From positions 59,937,204 through 60,001,203 of the forward strand of contig NC_044006.1 in assembly GCF_900496995.4 (NCBI RefSeq): a DNA stretch of 64,000 nucleotides. The letters are read 5' to 3'. The stretch is from Aquila chrysaetos chrysaetos. Lineage: Eukaryota; Chordata; Aves; Accipitriformes; Accipitridae. Below the pieces are notes generated by a model. It ran no database searches, was not told the origin of the DNA, and saw nothing but the letters and a program-made list of their open reading frames with translations. The stretch's first letter is position 1. Every line of letters starts with the position of its first letter. Of this stretch, positions 60,001 to 64,000 are shown in pieces. A program made the position numbers and the translations under genes.

Positions 60001-62640
60001 GGTACGGGTACCCTGATGGGAAAAAGACCCAAGAAAGAGTAGCTCGGAGGCTGTGTTGGAAGATGCAGCTGGGAATGCACTTTCTGTGTTTGCCAGGCAC
60101 TTCCCAGAGAAAACCAGAAAGATTCACTCCTGATTCGTCAAAGGCTTTCACAAATCTGCAGATGCCAAACCTGACTTTGAGGTCTAGGAGAGGCCACGTC
60201 CCACCTGTAGTGACTGTTGCTGCAGCAGAACTAATGCATTCTCCCCAGAGCATCGCCAATGCGGGAACTGGGGTACAGGACTGCCCTGTCATGGGGAGCA
60301 GATGGGTATCACGCCCGGAGCGAGCACCGGGCCGGGTCCTGCTTCCCAGCACTGCCAGTGCCGGCTGCCCCATCCTGTCCCGGCCCCCTTCGCCCTCTCC
60401 CCTCGCTGCGGTACCACAGCCGCCCGGTGCCACTGTCCTTCCCACAGTGAGTGGTTTTACCTGCGCTGAGAGCCCTTGGGCAATTTGGGTATTTAGGAAA
60501 GGTGATAGCAGATATCTTAACAGTTAATAGATAGGTAATATTTTATTCTGGAACAAATATTTGGAATACAGTTTCCAAATGGGATTTAAAAATGGATTGC
60601 AAGAAGATGAACTTCCCTTGTAAATAATAAAAAAGATAAGTTATCCATTGGAAATACAATCTGTAGCTTCATTGTAGCTCATTTATTTAAGCAAGCTATG
60701 AATTATTCTTTTCTTGTCCATCACCTGACCATCTGGGTGACTCTCTGTAACATCAGCATCTACATCTGTATAATGGGAGTAACAGTACCATGCATCTTTG
60801 AAGACGACCCTGGAATTTCAGAATAAAGGGTTTATTTAAGTGCTGGATTTTACTTTATGATAGCTCTGCAATCTGATTCATTTCAAGTGACTCACAAAAC
60901 TACCACGGAGTTCAGCAGGAGCAAGATGTGATTATTGCAAAATGCAGACTGGAAATTAATTATATATTTATTAACTTTAAAATAATTATCCATGACATTC
61001 TCTCTTAACCCTTTCATTGTTGTTTTACACAGGCTAAAAGCCAGCTACCCCAACAGGTGACTCCATACACATTTGAACATGAACAGAACATCATTCTTTC
61101 CAAAGCAATTAAAATTCTCATTCACTCTTTCCATCTCCCTCATGCTTGCTCTGTGTAATGAAGCTGAAAGACAACAAGGGACATGGTCACTGGAGATACT
61201 TGTCAAGTCTGTGACTGAAGCTACTGAAGTTCCCTATTAATATGACATGTGAAAAGTTGGGTAAAGAAATGCTACAGTTCCAAGGTCAAACATTCAGCTG
61301 CTAGGAAATAACCACGTCGTAACTTCCCAGGCAGCCTTAGCTCAGTTTCCCTATATATACCCTTTATAATATAGTATTTAATTACATCGTCGCAGATAAT
61401 TTCCTCCTGAAATTTCCTCCTAATATCTACTCTGAGCATACGTGTATTTATGTAGCCCTATAAGCTGGGTCTTCATCTTCTTGTCTGACAGAGTATTGGA
61501 TTAGAACCCAGCAGAGAAAGACTTGATCTAAGCTCTTCATTTCCTGAAGTTTCAAAGGTGAAGTCAACCTGGCATGACAGCCTTGAGTGAGGATAGCTGT
61601 GGGAGGCCCACGGAGGAGAGAGCTGAGCCACGTGTCTGTTTGTCCCATCCGCTTCTCCCCTATATTTCCCTGGAAATACAGTGACCAAAGTGATGGCCCA
61701 GTGCATCCCCAGCAATACTGGCCCACTGCTCGCTGATTAACCAGAAAGCCCCTTGCCCGATTGGAAGAGCTCATCCTTGCTAGCTGAGGGTTGAGGATTT
61801 TATTGTGCTCCACAGAAAGGAAAAATGCAGTGTGGTTTTAAAGCCGATCACAGAGGAAGGGTACAGAGCAGCTGGCCAAACATGCTAAGGAGGGTTTTGG
61901 AGTCAGGCCACGGGTGGTCTGAGACTGGGAGGTGTAAGGAAACACCAAATCACTGGGAACGAGAGTGGCTGAGCAGCTCTGCAGGTCTCCCTTTTCCTTT
62001 CGGCAGTAGCTAATTAGTCTCTGCGTAGGGAATAGGTTCATGGTGAAAAGCAAAGCCTTGCACTGGCTGTTACCAAGCAATTATTCATGTCTGCCTCTGG
62101 GACAGCAACTACTTTCTTATTTGAGAAACACGGGAGATGACTTTCCATTAAGCAGTCAGTCTTGTTTACAGGAAAATGGACAAATAAATAATTGTAATAA
62201 TCTACTGAGGCAAAATTGTACCTTTTTGATTTTTAAGTGAAAGCCACTGATGTAGAAAACACTGAAGGTTTTTGGCTCTACCTAGGGAAAAAAGAAAAGG
62301 AAAAAACCTAATAGTTTAAAGCCTTTTCTGAAAAATATTTACCTTATGTTTTTGAAAATAATGATAACCTCTCCAAATAGGTAGAAAAATGTCACTACTC
62401 ACAAGTTTATGGGTGAACAAAGAGTTTGCATATCTTTCCTTTCAAACATTTAGTTGCTTTCAAGTGTTCCAGATCCTGATTATTTTGATAGGAAAGTTTG
62501 AAAGGATGAATGTGTCTGACCAACATCCAGGTGACACTGAAGGTAGTCCTGGCTGCGTGTGCTGGCTCAGGGTTACTGAACACCTGTGTTTGAAGCCATG
62601 TGAACAGCAGTGAGGTTGCACATGCAGCGTCACAGTTGCA
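57030..62640. other. Intergenic
   Basis: No gene is recognised. Moderately GC-rich patches lie at about 57.15-57.5 kb and 60.2-60.47 kb, with frames open on both strands but no motif. A G10 run is at 57965-57974. Part of 58.3-58.97 kb resembles decayed repeat but cannot be named. Confidence 0.6.
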
Positions 62641-62717
62641 CGGGCATTTCTTTGTCTGTATATAAGAACTCTATATGCCTAGGTCTCCGTTATGCTCAAT
62701 TTTGGGGTTTCTTGCAG

Positions 62718-62784
62718 GATGCCGATTTATAAAAAGCTGGTTGGAGATAATGAACAGGATCAAATGGAAATGAACGGCGTGGCG
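62718..62784 (+). CDS. Isolated exon-like segment, unknown gene
   Basis: A pyrimidine-rich stretch ending TTTCTTGCAG is followed at 62718 by GATGCCG. The ATG at 62719 opens 22 codons reading MPIYKKLVGDNEQDQMEMNG then VA, and a donor GTGAGA follows at 62785. Composition is protein-like and hydrophilic. A TATATAA-like box lies about 60 bp upstream at 62658, so it could also be the first exon of a transcript. I do not recognise the protein, and no partner exon is visible before the right edge. GPR158 is expected further along in this direction, but this is not its known N-terminus. Chance is a real alternative. Confidence 0.25.
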
Positions 62785-63700
62785 GTGAGAAGACCTGTCC
62801 TTTTAACAAGCCTTGGCAGTAACAGATGAAGCAAACCGGCCTTCCCTGTCTCCGCAGCTTGGCTGGGGAATCGCTCTCACGAGGAGGCCGAGCCCACAAC
62901 AGCGTGGCAGCGCAATCGCTCGAAAAACTAAAAATGCTGCTTTCCCGGAGGGCTTACACGCCACATCATAGTGCAGAGCTGGGCAAATAAGCTGCACGTT
63001 TCTCTTTCAGCCTTACAATGGTATTAGTAGGCTTTTTCGGGAATCTTGCCGACTTACCGTACCATACTTCTGTAGCCTAAAGCGGGATCAAGGCCACAAA
63101 GACACCACGGCAGCCTGCGTTCTGCTCGGGAGAGCAAAGACAGCTCTGGTGCTGGGAGAGCTCCCGCAGCACACGCCGGGCTTGGGGATGGAGCGCGGCG
63201 ATGAGTCTGTCATTAAGAGATCAGCTGTGCTCGGGGGCACGCTCTTTTCATTCCCAGTTTTCCGGACAGAAAGGCATCCCCAGCAGCCATCTGCCAGCCC
63301 CCTGCCTCCGGCCCAGCCGGGGTGTAATGGCTCCTGGGGGAAGCATCTGACTCATTTACTCTGGGCTAATAACATATTGCAGATATTTTGCAGAAGACAG
63401 CTGAGCTTTTCGATGCCCCCTGATGCCTGAAGAGCATTTTGTTCCTTTTGCCTTCACTGTACATGCTGGTTCCTCCATGGTGTTTTTGAGGGCAGAACCT
63501 GTCATCCCACAAGATATTGCTTGCTTTTTATACATCTGCCTCGTCTGAGAGAATTGGGATGTTAGTCCTTCTGAAGACATCAGAAAATGGTCTTTTAAAG
63601 GGGCACTATTGCTTAAATAAGTTACTGTTTACCTAAGAGTGCATGACCTGCTATAGGTTTTCATAAAAATTTGGATGCCTTAAAATCAGTTAACATGATT
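62785..63700. other. Intergenic, moderately GC-rich patch
   Basis: Somewhat higher GC and CpG than the surroundings at 62.8-63.35 kb, without a recognised gene or repeat. It might be a weak regulatory region or an old insertion. Confidence 0.5.
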
Positions 63701-63709
63701 TTATTGTGG

Positions 63710-63790
63710 TTCTGTTCTGTTCTGTTCTATTCTATTCTATTCTATTCTATTCTATTCTATTCTAATTCTATTCTATTCTATTCTATTCTA
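63710..63790 (+). repeat. (TTCTG)n/(TTCTA)n pentanucleotide microsatellite
   Basis: A few TTCTG units pass into about a dozen TTCTA units, with one interruption CTAATTC near 63764. It directly abuts a CR1 end. Confidence 0.95.
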
Positions 63791-64000
63791 GATTGGATAT
63801 TAGAAAAAATTTCTTTACTGAAAGGGTTGTCAGGCATTGGAACAGGCTGCCCAGGGAAGTGGTTGAGTCACCATCCCTGGAGGTGTTCGAAAAACATGTA
63901 GACGAAGCACCTCAGGACATGGTTTAGTGAGCATGGTTGACGGTTGGACTCAATGATCTTAAAGTTCTTTTCCAACCTAAACAATTCTATGATTCTATTC
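63791..64000 (+). mobile_element. CR1 LINE 3' end, 5'-truncated, at right edge
   Basis: From about GATTGGATATTAGAAAAAAT the sequence follows the end of CR1 and its 3' UTR (GGAACAGGCTGCCCAGGGAA, TTGGACTCAATGATCTTAAA, CTTTTCCAACCTAAACAATT) and ends in ATTCTATGATTCTATTC, the octamer-type CR1 tail. It is a short plus-strand copy of about 210 bp. The tail may continue beyond the window. Confidence 0.94.

Noticed and set aside
62785..63430. GPR158 first exon near the right edge
   Set aside because: Gene order in human predicts GPR158 further along this direction, but no frame here matches its signal peptide or N-terminal region as I know it.
1..64000. Search for CRISPR arrays, operons, tRNA/rRNA genes, complete retroviruses or a novel gene system
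   Set aside because: Nothing of this kind is visible. The region is a typical vertebrate gene neighbourhood, and the retroviral remains are solo LTRs without internal genes.

Overview
This window is vertebrate nuclear DNA, most likely from a neognath bird. Three genes with vertebrate exon-intron structure are readable. The interspersed repeats are CR1 LINE fragments (two keep the CR1 3' end with its octamer-type tail) and three solo retroviral LTRs of types I recognise from memory as common in avian genomes. I see no SINE-rich mammalian repeats, no prokaryotic gene organisation, no CRISPR array and no tRNA or rRNA gene. The bird assignment is an inference from repeats and gene order, not a database match.

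Layout. (1) 1 to 12,756, minus strand: the 5' half of PRTFDC1, an HPRT-like gene. Exons 3, 2 and 1 are at 4204-4387, 8469-8575 and 12697-12756. Later exons, with the PRPP-binding loop, lie beyond the left edge. A CpG island at about 11.9-13.07 kb is its promoter. A 1.1-kb solo LTR sits in intron 2. (2) 12.8-22.8 kb: intergenic, AT-rich, with a 54-bp exact tandem duplication. (3) 22,793-36,212, minus strand: a complete ENKUR (enkurin) gene with five coding exons totalling 771 nt (256 codons plus stop). An internal CR1 endonuclease fragment lies in intron 3 (numbering coding exons). (4) 36.06-37.08 kb: a CpG island between the divergent ENKUR and THNSL1 genes. It carries two adjacent RFX-type X-boxes, an NRF1-type site and short GC-rich repeats. 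(5) 40,306-42,528, plus strand: THNSL1, one uninterrupted coding exon of 740 codons after a clear splice acceptor, with a poly(A) signal at 42,589. (6) 42.6-64 kb: mostly intergenic, with CR1 copies at 44.35-44.76 kb and at the right edge, solo LTRs at 52.58-53.39 kb (minus) and 56.44-57.02 kb (plus, perfect 5-bp target-site duplication), an unassigned 160-codon ORF and one isolated exon-like segment at 62.7 kb.

The gene order PRTFDC1(-), ENKUR(-), THNSL1(+) matches what I know of human 10p12, so this is an ordinary conserved syntenic block. The genes do not form one pathway: PRTFDC1 is a purine phosphoribosyltransferase paralogue, enkurin is a ciliary/axonemal protein, and THNSL1 is a kinase-like/threonine-synthase-like fusion. 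The clearest regulatory logic is the X-box pair beside the ciliary gene. I found no convincing previously undescribed system. The best second-look items are the X-box pair, the altered IQ core of enkurin, the exon-like segment at 62.7 kb, the 160-codon ORF at 47.5 kb and the strand-asymmetric introns.
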